Shown here: piece by piece, positions 55,728-64,000 of the stretch
Layout: the number at the start of each line of letters is the position of its first letter
How positions within the stretch are numbered: the first letter of the stretch is position 1
Assembly (NCBI GenBank): GCA_902778455.1
Contig: CACYXR010000009.1
Location: 91,757 to 155,756, forward strand
DNA length: 64,000 bases
Source of the DNA: an uncultured Selenomonadaceae bacterium
GTDB lineage: Bacteria > Bacillota > Negativicutes > Selenomonadales > Selenomonadaceae
Direction: 5' to 3'
Notes under the pieces: generated by a model
What the model saw: only the letters and a program-made list of their open reading frames with translations
Told to the model about the DNA's origin: nothing
The model's database searches: none
Translations under genes and position numbers: made by a program

Positions 55728-58175
55728 ATGAATGAGGGTGAGATTTTGGAGATTGGCAAGGATAAAGTCGTTCCGGTGAATCTGGCGGAGGTCATGTCGA
55801 CTTCCTATATCGACTACGCGATGAGCGTCATCGTGGCGCGCGCGCTGCCGGACGTCCGGGACGGCCTGAAGCCGGTGCATCGGCGTATCCTCTACGCGAT
55901 GCAGGAGGCCGGCATGGGCTCGAACAAGCCCTACAAGAAGTCGGCGCGTATCGTCGGCGAGGTCCTCGGTAAATATCATCCCCACGGTGACAGCTCGGTC
56001 TACGACGCGATTGTCCGCATGGCGCAGGATTTCTCGATGCGTTATCTGCTGGCCGACGGCCACGGCAACTTCGGCTCGGTGGACGGCGACCCGGCGGCCG
56101 CGATGCGCTACACCGAGGTCCGCATGTCGAAGATCTCGGAGCTGATGCTCCAGGACATCGACAAGGAAACGGTGGATTTCGTGCCGAACTACGACGAATC
56201 GCTGAAGGAGCCGTCGGTGCTGCCGGCGAAATTTCCGCAGCTTCTCGTCAACGGCACTTCGGGCATCGCCGTCGGCATGGCGACGAACATTCCGCCCCAT
56301 AATATGCGCGAGGTCATCGACGGCACGCTGATGCTGATCGACAATCCCGAGGCGACGGTGGAGGAACTGATGACCGTCATCAAGGGACCGGATTTCCCGA
56401 CGGGCGCCCTGATCATGGGCACCGACGGCATCCAGAGCGCGTACCGCACCGGACGCGGCGTGATCCAGATGCGCGCCGACGCCCATATCGAGACGATGTC
56501 TAACGGCAAGAGCCAGATCATCGTCACCGAGCTTCCCTATCAAGTCAACAAAGCCAAGCTTGTCGAGCGCATCGCCGAGCTGGCACGGGACAAGGTCATC
56601 GACGGCGTCACCGCGCTCCGGGACGAATCCGACCGCAGCGGCATGCGCATCGTGGTGGAGCTTCGCCGCGACGCCAACGCCAACGTGCTCCTGAACCAGC
56701 TTTACAAGCACACCCAGATGCAGGACAGCTTCGGCGTGATCATGCTGGCGCTGGTGGACGGACGGCCCCGGGTGCTGAATCTGAAAGAAGTTCTTCATTA
56801 TTATATAGCGCACCAGAAAGACGTCATCACGCGGCGCACCCAATACGAGCTGGCGAAAGCCGAGGCCCGCGCCCATATCTTGGAGGGCTTGAACATCGCC
56901 CTCGACCATCTCGACGCGGTCATTACGACCATCCGCCAGAGCCGCACCGCCGACATCGCCCGCGAGGCGTTGATGAGCGGCTTCTCGTTGACGGAGAAGC
57001 AGGCGCAGGCCATCCTCGACCTCCGGCTTCAGCGCCTGACCGGCCTTGAGCGCGAGAAAATCGAGGAGGAATATCAGGAAGTCTTGAAGACCATCGAATA
57101 CTTGAAGGGCGTCCTGGCCGACGAGAGCAAGATCTTCGGCATCATCAAGGACGAACTGACCGACGTCCGCGAGAAGTACGGCGACGACCGCCGTTCGCGC
57201 ATCACCATCGACAGCACGCAGATGGACGTGGAGGACCTGATCGCCGAGGAAGACGTGGTCATCACACTGACCCACGGCGGCTATGTCAAGCGCATCCCGC
57301 TGGCCACCTACCGCACGCAGAAGCGCGGCGGACGCGGCGTCACCGGCATGGGCACGAAGGAAACGGACTTCGTCGAAAATCTGCTGATTACGACGACCCA
57401 CCATACGATCCTGTTTTTCACGAGCCGCGGCCTCGTCTACCGTCTGAAAGGCTACGACATTCCCGAGTCCGCGCGTCAGGCGAAAGGCACGGCCATCGTG
57501 AATCTGCTGCCGCTTTCCTCCGACGAGACGATTACGGCGGTGATCCCGCTGAAGGAATTCCGCGAGGATCGGTATCTCTTCATGGCGACGAAAAAGGGCA
57601 TCGTGAAAAAGACCGTGGTCAAGGAGTTCGACACCGCCAGAAAGGGCGGCCTGATCGCCATCAACCTCGACGAAGACGACGACCTGATCGGCGTCCGATT
57701 CACCGACGGCGAAAGCCGCATCATCCTCGGCACGAGGGACGGGCAGGCCGTCGTCTTCGAGGAGGAAAACGTGCGCTCCATGGGACGTCAGACGCGCGGC
57801 GTCATGGGTATCCGCCTGCACGACATGGACGAAGTCGTCGGCATGGACAAGCTCGCCGCGGACAGCGAAATCCTTACCGTCACCGAGCAGGGCTACGGCA
57901 AGCGCACGAAGGCCGAGGAATACCGCGTGACCCAGCGCGGCGGCAAGGGCATCATCAACATGAAGGTCACGGAGAAGACGGGCGCGGTCATCGGCCTCAA
58001 AGTCGCCCGCCCCGACCAGGAACTGATGCTGATCACCACCGACGGCATCGTCATCCGCACCAGCGTCGGCGAGATCTCCCTGATCAGCCGCAACACCCAG
58101 GGCGTCATGCTGATGAAGACCGAGGAAGGCGACCGTGTGTCGTCGCTGGCAGTCATGGATACGAAAAGCGAATAA
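55728..58175 (+). CDS. gyrA: DNA gyrase subunit A
   Basis: 815 aa. [20 protein letters not shown], quinolone-resistance region [20 protein letters not shown] with Ser and Asp at the sensitive positions, catalytic Tyr128 ([10 protein letters not shown]), and a beta-pinwheel C-terminal domain with the GyrA box QKRGGRG. With GyrB introduces negative supercoils. ATG 55728 has no good ribosome site; TTG 55746 follows GAGGGTGAG and may be the true start (809 aa). gyrB is not in the window. Confidence 0.97.
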   Translation: MNEGEILEIGKDKVVPVNLAEVMSTSYIDYAMSVIVARALPDVRDGLKPVHRRILYAMQEAGMGSNKPYKKSARIVGEVLGKYHPHGDSSVYDAIVRMAQDFSMRYLLADGHGNFGSVDGDPAAAMRYTEVRMSKISELMLQDIDKETVDFVPNYDESLKEPSVLPAKFPQLLVNGTSGIAVGMATNIPPHNMREVIDGTLMLIDNPEATVEELMTVIKGPDFPTGALIMGTDGIQSAYRTGRGVIQMRADAHIETMSNGKSQIIVTELPYQVNKAKLVERIAELARDKVIDGVTALRDESDRSGMRIVVELRRDANANVLLNQLYKHTQMQDSFGVIMLALVDGRPRVLNLKEVLHYYIAHQKDVITRRTQYELAKAEARAHILEGLNIALDHLDAVITTIRQSRTADIAREALMSGFSLTEKQAQAILDLRLQRLTGLEREKIEEEYQEVLKTIEYLKGVLADESKIFGIIKDELTDVREKYGDDRRSRITIDSTQMDVEDLIAEEDVVITLTHGGYVKRIPLATYRTQKRGGRGVTGMGTKETDFVENLLITTTHHTILFFTSRGLVYRLKGYDIPESARQAKGTAIVNLLPLSSDETITAVIPLKEFREDRYLFMATKKGIVKKTVVKEFDTARKGGLIAINLDEDDDLIGVRFTDGESRIILGTRDGQAVVFEEENVRSMGRQTRGVMGIRLHDMDEVVGMDKLAADSEILTVTEQGYGKRTKAEEYRVTQRGGKGIINMKVTEKTGAVIGLKVARPDQELMLITTDGIVIRTSVGEISLISRNTQGVMLMKTEEGDRVSSLAVMDTKSE

Positions 58176-58182
58176 AGAACGG

Positions 58183-58224
58183 ACAAAACGCGCGCGAGGT
58201 TTTCTTCGCGGGCGTTTTGTTTGT
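58183..58224 (+). terminator. gyrA terminator
   Basis: ACAAAACGC-CGCGA...TCGCG-GCGTTTTGT stem. Confidence 0.75.
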
Positions 58225-58265
58225 CCAGATTTTATGGTATTATATCCGCATAGGAGGCGATAAAC

Positions 58266-59198
58266 ATGAACGGTAAAAAAATTGCGGTTTCCGCCATGCT
58301 TGCGGCTTTGGCGGCGTTTGCCCCGGCGGTCTCGATGGCGGGGAACGCGGGGGACGCCGGCGCTCCGTGTGTTTGCGAAAAGGCGGCGCGGCGCGTTTAT
58401 GAGCGCGGCGGCCTCCGGCTCTCGATTCCGCAGGCGTACGACAAACTGCTGGTGACGGATATCCTGGGCGAACAGGGAGGCACACTGTTCTCCGTTTCGG
58501 AAAAAGCGTCCATCGAAGCGGCAAAGAAGCTTTCTTATGGCAGTCGCGGCGCGGGATGGATTTTCAGCATCGGGCGCGTGGACGAAGGACGGCGCCGCGA
58601 GCTTTTGTGCGGGGATATGTCCGGCGCTGAGATTTTCGCCCGGGACGCGAACGGCCAATGCTACGTTTACTATCACCCCACGGACGTTCGCTATGTGCGC
58701 GAGAACAACGAAGCGATGAAACGCGACCAGGACCAGTGGACCATGCTCAATGAATGGGCGTGGGGCTCGGTGCGGGAGGATTTCCTCAAGGAAAACGGCC
58801 TTGAAACGATGGTTTACGACAACAGCGAGGTCGCCATCGCCATCGCCCGCGCCGCTTATAAACCGGACTTTCGTTATACGGTCAGCACCACGCAGTACGG
58901 CCCTATCGAGCCGAAAAATTTCGACGCCGCGCCCTTCGCGGAGCGGCTTTTGCAGAACGCAGTGTATGAGCGGACCGACGCCGAGACGCCGGACGGGGAG
59001 TACGTAGTGCTGGCGTTCCCCGACGAAGGGCTCCGCTACGACTTCTTCAAGCTGCAAGACCATGAAAACTACGTTCGCGAAGTGCGGCAGGACGGCACGG
59101 AAACGCTTTACAAGGCGATCTTCTTCTACGGGTCGGCAAGGGCAAGCGTAGTCATGCAGGAATGGTACGACGCGCTGGTTGCGCAGAAAAATCAATAA
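58266..59198 (+). CDS. Secreted hypothetical protein
   Basis: 310 aa with a signal peptide (KKIAVSAMLAALAAFAPAVS ending near AMAG). The mature part has YDKLLVTDILGEQGGTLFSV, GWIFSIGRVDEGRRRELLCG, CYVYYHPTDVRYVRENNEAM; two Cys close to the start (CVCEKAA). Not recognised. AGGAGG before ATG, directly after gyrA's terminator. Confidence 0.8.
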   Translation: MNGKKIAVSAMLAALAAFAPAVSMAGNAGDAGAPCVCEKAARRVYERGGLRLSIPQAYDKLLVTDILGEQGGTLFSVSEKASIEAAKKLSYGSRGAGWIFSIGRVDEGRRRELLCGDMSGAEIFARDANGQCYVYYHPTDVRYVRENNEAMKRDQDQWTMLNEWAWGSVREDFLKENGLETMVYDNSEVAIAIARAAYKPDFRYTVSTTQYGPIEPKNFDAAPFAERLLQNAVYERTDAETPDGEYVVLAFPDEGLRYDFFKLQDHENYVREVRQDGTETLYKAIFFYGSARASVVMQEWYDALVAQKNQ

Positions 59199-59207
59199 AG
59201 TTTAACG

Positions 59208-59247
59208 AAACTCCCGCAGGATACATGCCTTGCGGGAGTTTTCTTTT
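59208..59247 (+). terminator. Terminator of the secreted protein gene
   Basis: AAACTCCCGCA/TGCGGGAGTTT then TTCTTTT. The same stem sequence recurs at 60869-60900. Confidence 0.85.
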
Positions 59248-59262
59248 GCCGCAGCCCCCAGG

Positions 59263-59334
59263 CCTTTACTTTTTCTCCTTTATTCGCTCCAAAACCTTTA
59301 CTTTTCTTACCCTATAAAATAAAATAAGTAAAGG
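59263..59334. promoter_or_regulatory. Operator-like repeats before the Fic gene
   Basis: CCTTTACTTTT occurs at 59263 and 59295 (32 bp apart, three helical turns) and its complement AAGTAAAGG at 59326-59334 next to the ribosome site, enclosing TATAAA. Likely binding sites for the HTH domain of the Fic protein itself. Confidence 0.5.
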
Positions 59335-59346
59335 AGGAGGCGCGCC

Positions 59347-60270
59347 ATGATTTCTTATGAACCGCTCAACAAACGCCTAAAGGCAGCAGGCCTGACAAAA
59401 ACCGCTTTAGCGGAGACCCTCGGCATTTCCTCGCGGACAATCGCAAAGATAGGCAAAGGAGAAAAGCTGTCGAAAAAAACATTGGAAAAAATCACCGCCC
59501 GTCTCGGCTGTAGCGCAGACGATCTTTGCCGTGAAATCTCGGACAACGCGATCCTGCAAATCCTGCGGGACGAGAAAGACGCGGGCATTTCCGGCGGCCT
59601 GTACCATGAACTGCAAGTTCGCATGACATACAACTCCAATCATATCGAAGGTAACCGACTGACCGAGGCGCAGACGCGGATGATTTTCGAGACCGATACG
59701 ATTCCGGCGGGGGACGGCGTTCCCGTGGACGACGTTCTGGAAACAGTGCACCACTTCCGCGCCATAGACTATGTGATCGACACGGCGGAGAAACCTTTGA
59801 CGGAAGACCTCGTCAAGCGCCTGCACTATATCCTGAAATACGACACGAAAAAGGCACGCCTCCCGTGGTTCGCCGTGGGCGACTACAAAAAGCGGGGAAA
59901 TCTCGTCGGCGGGCGGGAAACGACAAAGCCGGCGGACGTGCCGGAGCGGATGCGCATATTGCTCGAAATATACAACGCAAGAGAGAATATTACAATTCAA
60001 GATGTTATCGAATTTCACGTAATTTTCGAGCACATCCACCCGTTCCAGGACGGAAACGGCAGAGTGGGACGCCTGATCGCACTGAAGGAATGTCTGCGCC
60101 ACAATATCGTCCCATTCATCATCGAGGACGCGAAAAAGCATTTCTATTATCAAGGAATGAATGAATGGCCAAAGGAAAAAGAGCGCCTGACCGAAACCTG
60201 CCTAGATGAGCAGGACACGTTTAAGCGGCTGATGGATATGCTGGGGATAGGGCGTGGAGTAACACATTAA
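59347..60270 (+). CDS. Fic family AMPylase-type protein with N-terminal XRE helix-turn-helix
   Basis: 307 aa. XRE HTH 8-60 (LAETLGISSRTIAKIGKGEK), inhibitory-helix motif SNHIEGN (97-103, S-x-x-x-E-G), and the Fic motif HPFQDGNGRVGR (231-242) with catalytic His. Transfers AMP or a related group to a target protein; the inhibitory motif in the same chain suggests autoinhibition (class II). AAAGGAGGAGG before ATG. The stop codon is supplied by the MITE-like repeat that begins there. Confidence 0.93.
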   Translation: MISYEPLNKRLKAAGLTKTALAETLGISSRTIAKIGKGEKLSKKTLEKITARLGCSADDLCREISDNAILQILRDEKDAGISGGLYHELQVRMTYNSNHIEGNRLTEAQTRMIFETDTIPAGDGVPVDDVLETVHHFRAIDYVIDTAEKPLTEDLVKRLHYILKYDTKKARLPWFAVGDYKKRGNLVGGRETTKPADVPERMRILLEIYNARENITIQDVIEFHVIFEHIHPFQDGNGRVGRLIALKECLRHNIVPFIIEDAKKHFYYQGMNEWPKEKERLTETCLDEQDTFKRLMDMLGIGRGVTH

Positions 60271-60366
60271 GGAATCACTGATTAAGTCAATTCGTGCATC
60301 TGGCGAGAGATTTTTTCGACTGTCTAGGAAAAGACCTCGAAGGCGTAGCATCGCTACGTCGAGAGA
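60267..60366. repeat. MITE-like repeat, copy 3 (right end missing)
   Basis: TTAAGGAATCACTGATTAAG, AATTCGTGCATCTGGCGAGA, GATTTTTTCG and the hairpin CTCGA-GGCGTAGC-ATC-GCTACG-TCGAG as in copy 2; the right inverted repeat is absent and remnant endonuclease DNA follows. Confidence 0.75.
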
Positions 60367-60422
60367 AGGGAGTTTTGGGCTGCCCTATTTTTATGGTATC
60401 ATGTCAGAAATAATAGTTACCA

Positions 60423-60794
60423 TTGGACAGCACCCTTGAAATCGAGCATATCTATTCTCGTAATCGTCAGGAAAAAGAACATTCTCTATCCAATGCACAA
60501 AATATTGAAAGTCTTGGTAATAAATCTTTATTGGAAAAACGGATCAATATCCGCGCATCTGATTATAAATTCTCTGACAAAACAAAATATTATATAGGAT
60601 TTGAGAATAAACAAAAGAAACGGAAAGAAGGAACCAAAATTCAAGAATTACGAGAGCTTGCGAATACAGCCTCCGATTTCACGGAATCCAACATTGTCCA
60701 AAGAAAAGCAAAAATCATCCAAGATTTCATTGATTATATGCACAGTAACGGACTCCTAAAAGGAGAATATCAACACGAAATGACGATTGAATAA
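60423..60794 (+). pseudogene. DUF1524 (GmrSD-type) endonuclease, C-terminal fragment
   Basis: About 120 codons: LEIEHIYSRNRQEKEHSLSN (HNH-like EHI motif), NIESLGNKSLLEKRINIRAS, DYKFSDKTKYYIGF, then a C-terminal helix. This is the end of DUF262/DUF1524 modification-dependent restriction proteins; the DUF262 half is missing. AT-rich, flanked by a truncated repeat. Confidence 0.7.
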
Positions 60795-60799
60795 AAATC

Positions 60800-60833
60800 T
60801 CGACTAATCTAAAGTCGACTTTAGATTAGTCGA
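60800..60833. repeat. 34-bp perfect palindrome
   Basis: TCGACTAATCTAAAG and its exact complement CTTTAGATTAGTCGA around a central TCGA. No loop and no T-run, so not a normal terminator. Confidence 0.85.
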
Positions 60834-60835
60834 AA

Positions 60836-60868
60836 TGTTTTTGGTGCGCCGCCGGGCGCACCAAAAAC
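60836..60868. terminator. Inverted repeat, terminator-like
   Basis: TTTTTGGTGCGCC/GGGCGCACCAAAAA with a GCC loop. Confidence 0.65.
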
Positions 60869-60901
60869 GAAAACTCCCGTGAACCTTCGCGGGAGTTTTC
60901 G
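60869..60901 (+). terminator. Inverted repeat, terminator-like
   Basis: AAAACTCCCG/CGGGAGTTTT, eight-base loop; third hairpin in a row. Confidence 0.65.
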
Positions 60902-60961
60902 TTTGCATTGGTTTGTGTTATGATAGGCATGCGAAGTGTTCTGAACGAGGAGGGGATTTGG

Positions 60962-61810
60962 GTGCAAAAAGGAGCGATGAGACGGATGGGGTATGTTGTT
61001 GCGGTGTTGGCGGCGCTGATGCTTCTCTGCTTCGGGTGCGCCAGCGGCTCGGGGACGCTCAAGGAAATCGAGGGGCATTGGGTGGATGTGAACGGCAGGA
61101 CGACGCTGGATATTTCCGGGAACCGATGCACCGTGACTTGCGGAACCTGGACGAAGACCTTCGAATTCCGGGTGAAGACTTCGGACGACATGACGTATCT
61201 GGTGAACCCCGATAAGAATCTGCATGACCTCGGCATGATGACCGAGATTCGCGTGCGCGACGACGGCAGCCTGGAGGCGTCGGAGATCGTCTTCGATACC
61301 GATCCGCATCGTTACCGCTTCGTGCGTGAGGATATGCTGGCGAAAGAGCTGGAAATACAGGATCTTTCCAAGGACGCGCCGAAAACGATCGAATCCGGGG
61401 AAATCGTGGAGTTCGCCCTCACTTTCAGGAATTACGGCGGCTCCTACGGGCTGACCCCCGAATGGCAGAGCGGGCATTACTGCTGGGAGATCGAGCAGCG
61501 GGACGGAAAATACATGATGAGCTTCCGCATCATGGGTGATTCCTACGTCGCCATGGACTTCAACCAGGAAGTCAGCGAGGAATACGTCGCCGGGCTGGCG
61601 CAGCTCCTGGAGGAGCAGGGCGTCATCCAATACAACGGCTATCACAAAAAGAACAACGTCTATCGCCCCGGCTATTACCTCCATGTGAAATACGCCTCCA
61701 AAGAGCGCCTGACCATCCAGGCCGAAGGCGACGCGGCGAACAGCTGCGTTTTCGACCTCGTGCCGCTCTTGGAATACGCCGCCCTACAGCCCTTGCCCCA
61801 AAATCGTTAA
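60962..61810 (+). CDS. Lipoprotein of unknown function
   Basis: 282 aa. Signal peptide VVAVLAALMLLCFGC with lipobox Cys, then an N-terminal beta-sandwich-like part (EIEGHWVDVNGRTTLDISGN, FEFRVKTSDDMTYLVNPDKN) and a C-terminal half (ALTFRNYGGSYGLTPEWQSG, HYCWEIEQRDGKYMMSF). Not recognised. Start GTG 60962 has GAGGAGGGG six bases upstream; ATGs further in lack a spaced site. Confidence 0.75.
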   Translation: MQKGAMRRMGYVVAVLAALMLLCFGCASGSGTLKEIEGHWVDVNGRTTLDISGNRCTVTCGTWTKTFEFRVKTSDDMTYLVNPDKNLHDLGMMTEIRVRDDGSLEASEIVFDTDPHRYRFVREDMLAKELEIQDLSKDAPKTIESGEIVEFALTFRNYGGSYGLTPEWQSGHYCWEIEQRDGKYMMSFRIMGDSYVAMDFNQEVSEEYVAGLAQLLEEQGVIQYNGYHKKNNVYRPGYYLHVKYASKERLTIQAEGDAANSCVFDLVPLLEYAALQPLPQNR

Positions 61811-61932
61811 TCCCATATATGCAAAAACTTCCGCAGAACCGACGCCCCGCGGGAGTTTTATTTTGGCTGCGCCCGTATCCGTTTCACGTTTGAACCCCGG
61901 CACGATAATAACAGGAAGGCGAGGTATCCACT

Positions 61933-62198
61933 ATGAAGATAAAAACATTATTCCACACCGCTGTTCTCGGCATGACGTCCCTTTGGGTGCTCGGAGGGCG
62001 GGGCTTTCGCTTCCGCCGCAGGATTGCAGGAGTTCGATGTATGCTTTTTCCTGCGGGACGCCGGTGGCGGCGGACGTAAATATGGTGGGAACGCTGGCGG
62101 CGGAGGTCATGGCGAAGGCGATCGAGGACGCGATTGCTTCGTCGAAGATGGAGGACACGGAATATCTGTCCCACTGCCTGACCCTGCCCGCGCGCTGA
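61933..62198 (+). pseudogene. Small secreted protein gene with two frameshifts
   Basis: Reading starts MKIKTLFHTAVLGMTSLWVL (signal peptide), shifts after a G-rich run to AFASAAGLQEFDVCF, and shifts again at T5 to SCGTPVAADVNMVGTLAAEV, MAKAIEDAIASSKMEDTEYL, SHCLTLPAR then stop. The three pieces lie in three frames and make sense only in this order, about 87 residues together. Either a decayed gene or homopolymer errors. Confidence 0.55.
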
Positions 62199-62271
62199 GA
62201 CGCCTGTCTGCCGGATATGCGTGGTGATGGGGCATGGGTGAATGTATTGATGGAACATTGGCTCAAATATA

Positions 62272-62300
62272 TTGCGAAAGCTAGACAAAAATGCTATGAT
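62272..62300 (+). promoter_or_regulatory. ompM-2 promoter
   Basis: TTGCGA, 17-bp spacer, TATGAT. Confidence 0.7.
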
Positions 62301-62340
62301 AAAAAACATATCAAATCATCTGATAAAAGGGGCGGTTTTC

Positions 62341-63702
62341 ATGAAAAAACAACTTGTGACAGCTCTGACTGGCTTTATCATGTTGTCGGGTGCGGCGTCC
62401 ACGGCTTTTGCCGCGACAAACCCCTTCGAGGATGTTCCCGCCGACCATTGGGCGTATGACGCGGTGGCACAGCTTGCCGCCGTGGTCGCCCGCGCGATGG
62501 CGAAGGGCGGCGGAAACAAGGCGCTGCTCGACAAGCTGGCGGCAGAATTCGCCGATGAGCTGAACCAGCTCGGCGTCCGCGTGGCGACCCTCGAAAAGAA
62601 AGTCGACAACGTAAAGTTCACCGGCACGGTGCGCTATCGGTATATCACGGAACGGGGCATGGATGAAGGCTTCCCCCTGCGGACCGCTGTACAGTATTTG
62701 ACCCTTCGGCTCGAGCCTTCCATGCAGATCAACAAGCATTGGACCGGCCACGCCCGCATCGACTACAACAGCGACATGGATAGTGCCGCCAACACCAACA
62801 GCAACACAAGGATCGCGCCGGACCCGGCTGCTGCCGTGACCGCCGGAAATGGTCTGCCGGGGCTTCGCGTGGAACGGATCTGGGTGCAGGGCGACTATGA
62901 CAATTTGCAGATCCTTTTAGGCAAGCTGCCCTATACCAGCAACATCGACGGCGGCATGGTCTTCGACGACAATGTGTCCGGCGGCCAGGTCACTTTCGGC
63001 AACAAGCTCAAGATGACATTGACGGGGGGACGTTCCAAGTGGTTCGACGGAGCGCAGATCAATGCCGACTATGATCCGCAGCCGGGAGCAGCCGGCGCAC
63101 TGCCGGAATTTACCTATAGCGGAACGGGAAACTATTTCTCCGCCGAGCTTTACAACGACCGCGCCGACAAATGGACATGGGGCCTCGGTTTCCATCACTG
63201 GAACAACGGCGCTGCCCTTTCCCAGGAAATCAGTACGGCGTCTGTCAATATTTGGGATTTGGGCCTCGGATACAAATTCGATAAAAATCTCTCCCTCCAT
63301 GGCGCCTACGCCTGGACAACCAGCCCCCAGGGAGAGGCGGCAGACCCGGCCACAGCGACCGGCCCGGGTCATGGAGTTCAGCCCATCGCGGCTTCCGCCA
63401 AGCGCGCCTGGAGCATCGAGCTGGACTACAAAAAAGCCAACCCCGCCGCCAAAGGCTCGTGGGGCGCTTTCCTCGCCTACCGCCATCTCGGTGCATTCGC
63501 TGTCGTTGTGCCGACCTATGACGCAATAGGTTACTCGGAAAAAGGCGTGGAAGTGGGCGTCGACTATGTATTCGCGAAAAATATCATGGGCACGGTCAAA
63601 TACTTCTTCGGAAAGCAATTGGATGACGAGTACTCTGCCGAAGCCGAGGCGTCGCAGTTGTCCAAGTACAGGCTCTTCACGGAGCTGAATTTCTTCTTCT
63701 GA
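62341..63702 (+). CDS. OmpM-2: porin with internally deleted SLH domain
   Basis: 453 aa. Signal peptide (MKKQLVTALTGFIMLSGAAS...AFAA), start of the SLH domain NPFEDVPADHWAYDAVAQLA, then directly VVARAMAKGG: 25 residues present in OmpM-1, including the ITRYE part, are missing in frame. Coiled coil (FADELNQLGVRVATLEKKVD) and beta-barrel are intact and end in ELNFFF. It should still make a pore but probably cannot hold the cell wall. Confidence 0.93.
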   Translation: MKKQLVTALTGFIMLSGAASTAFAATNPFEDVPADHWAYDAVAQLAAVVARAMAKGGGNKALLDKLAAEFADELNQLGVRVATLEKKVDNVKFTGTVRYRYITERGMDEGFPLRTAVQYLTLRLEPSMQINKHWTGHARIDYNSDMDSAANTNSNTRIAPDPAAAVTAGNGLPGLRVERIWVQGDYDNLQILLGKLPYTSNIDGGMVFDDNVSGGQVTFGNKLKMTLTGGRSKWFDGAQINADYDPQPGAAGALPEFTYSGTGNYFSAELYNDRADKWTWGLGFHHWNNGAALSQEISTASVNIWDLGLGYKFDKNLSLHGAYAWTTSPQGEAADPATATGPGHGVQPIAASAKRAWSIELDYKKANPAAKGSWGAFLAYRHLGAFAVVVPTYDAIGYSEKGVEVGVDYVFAKNIMGTVKYFFGKQLDDEYSAEAEASQLSKYRLFTELNFFF

Positions 63703-63715
63703 TCAAATCGGCCGC

Positions 63716-63760
63716 AAAAATTCCCGACGGAAGCGTTTCCGCTTTTCGTCGGGAATTTTT
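63716..63760 (+). terminator. ompM-2 terminator
   Basis: AAAAATTCCCGACG/CGTCGGGAATTTTT, with an inner GGAAGCG repeat. Confidence 0.85.
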
Positions 63761-63793
63761 AGCTTCCGCCGCTTTGGAAAAAGTACAAATCTA

Positions 63794-63822
63794 TTGCGAA
63801 AGCCGGTCAATGGTGCTACTAT
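63794..63822 (+). promoter_or_regulatory. ompM-3 promoter
   Basis: TTGCGA, 17-bp spacer, TACTAT. Confidence 0.65.
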
Positions 63823-63858
63823 GAAAATCGTATCAACCTATTCAAAGGAGCGACTTTC

Positions 63859-64000
63859 ATGAAAAAGAAACTGGCAACAACTTTGACTGGCTTTATCATG
63901 ATGTCGGGTGCGGCGTCCACGGCTTTTGCCGCGACAAACCCCTTCGAGGATGTTCCCGCCGACCATTGGGCGTATGACGCGGTGGCACAGCTTGCCGCCG
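63859..64000 (+). CDS. OmpM-3: SLH-domain porin, N-terminal part (cut by window edge)
   Basis: MKKKLATTLTGFIMMSGAAS signal peptide and the beginning of the SLH domain up to VAQLAA. From about 63893 on the DNA is nearly identical with ompM-2, and exactly the deleted part of the SLH domain would come next. AAAGGAGCG before ATG. Confidence 0.92.
   Translation, partial: MKKKLATTLTGFIMMSGAASTAFAATNPFEDVPADHWAYDAVAQLAA

Noticed and set aside
55713..59195. 1160-codon open frame antisense to gyrA
   Set aside because: Shadow of high-GC codon usage: no ribosome site, His/Arg/Val-rich low-complexity sequence, and gyrA on the other strand is certain.

Overview
The window looks like chromosomal DNA from a flagellated, diderm Firmicute of the Negativicutes, most likely the Selenomonadaceae (Selenomonas, Centipeda, Mitsuokella relatives). 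This rests on three OmpM-type porins with an N-terminal S-layer-homology (SLH) domain and a C-terminal beta-barrel, a FliB flagellin methylase, Firmicute-style LexA, Bacillus-type parS sites, and GC-rich coding DNA with strong GGAGG ribosome sites. parA-parB, three perfect parS sites and gyrA suggest the right half lies near the replication origin. No rRNA or tRNA gene was recognised.

0-6.2 kb: recQ 5' end and nfo (endonuclease IV), a small unknown gene, queC, and the methionine ABC transporter metN-metI-metQ with a CHASE-like membrane protein inserted between metI and metQ.

6.2-14 kb is an AT-richer accessory island. It holds two tandem minus-strand structured RNAs with their own promoters and terminators, an Mrr-type restriction endonuclease with a frameshift near its start, a helix-turn-helix-like protein, a Cys-cluster protein, a run of small acidic paralogous genes, and a wrecked type I-C CRISPR-Cas locus (5'-truncated cas7, one repeat, then the tail of a large serine recombinase).

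14-24 kb: a diguanylate cyclase/EAL phosphodiesterase pair, parS-1, a DUF6765 protein, a DUF2442/DUF4160 pair, a double-length CobT and OmpM-1. 24-36 kb: fliB, lexA, nagZ, a DUF401 permease, a Cache chemoreceptor, a DUF4163/DUF3298 secreted protein, serS, a glyoxalase, a bactofilin-M23 peptidase pair, ung and parS-2.

36-51 kb: rhuM with a leader ORF, an OmpR-type two-component system, a REC-GGDEF-EAL protein, a second chemoreceptor, a nitroreductase, an RsbV/RsbW-like partner-switch pair, a GNAT, an AbrB antitoxin with a truncated PIN toxin, and an RsbU-like phosphatase. 51-60 kb: sprT-like, DUF4446, parB, parA, parS-3, a guanylate-kinase-like protein, ppx/gppA, gyrA, a secreted protein and an HTH-Fic protein.

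60-64 kb: a DUF1524 endonuclease remnant, a 34-bp perfect palindrome, a lipoprotein, a frameshifted secreted-protein pseudogene, OmpM-2 with a gutted SLH domain, and the start of OmpM-3. A MITE-like repeat recurs three times (23.8, 46.3, 60.3 kb), each time hard against a gene end or inside a terminator.
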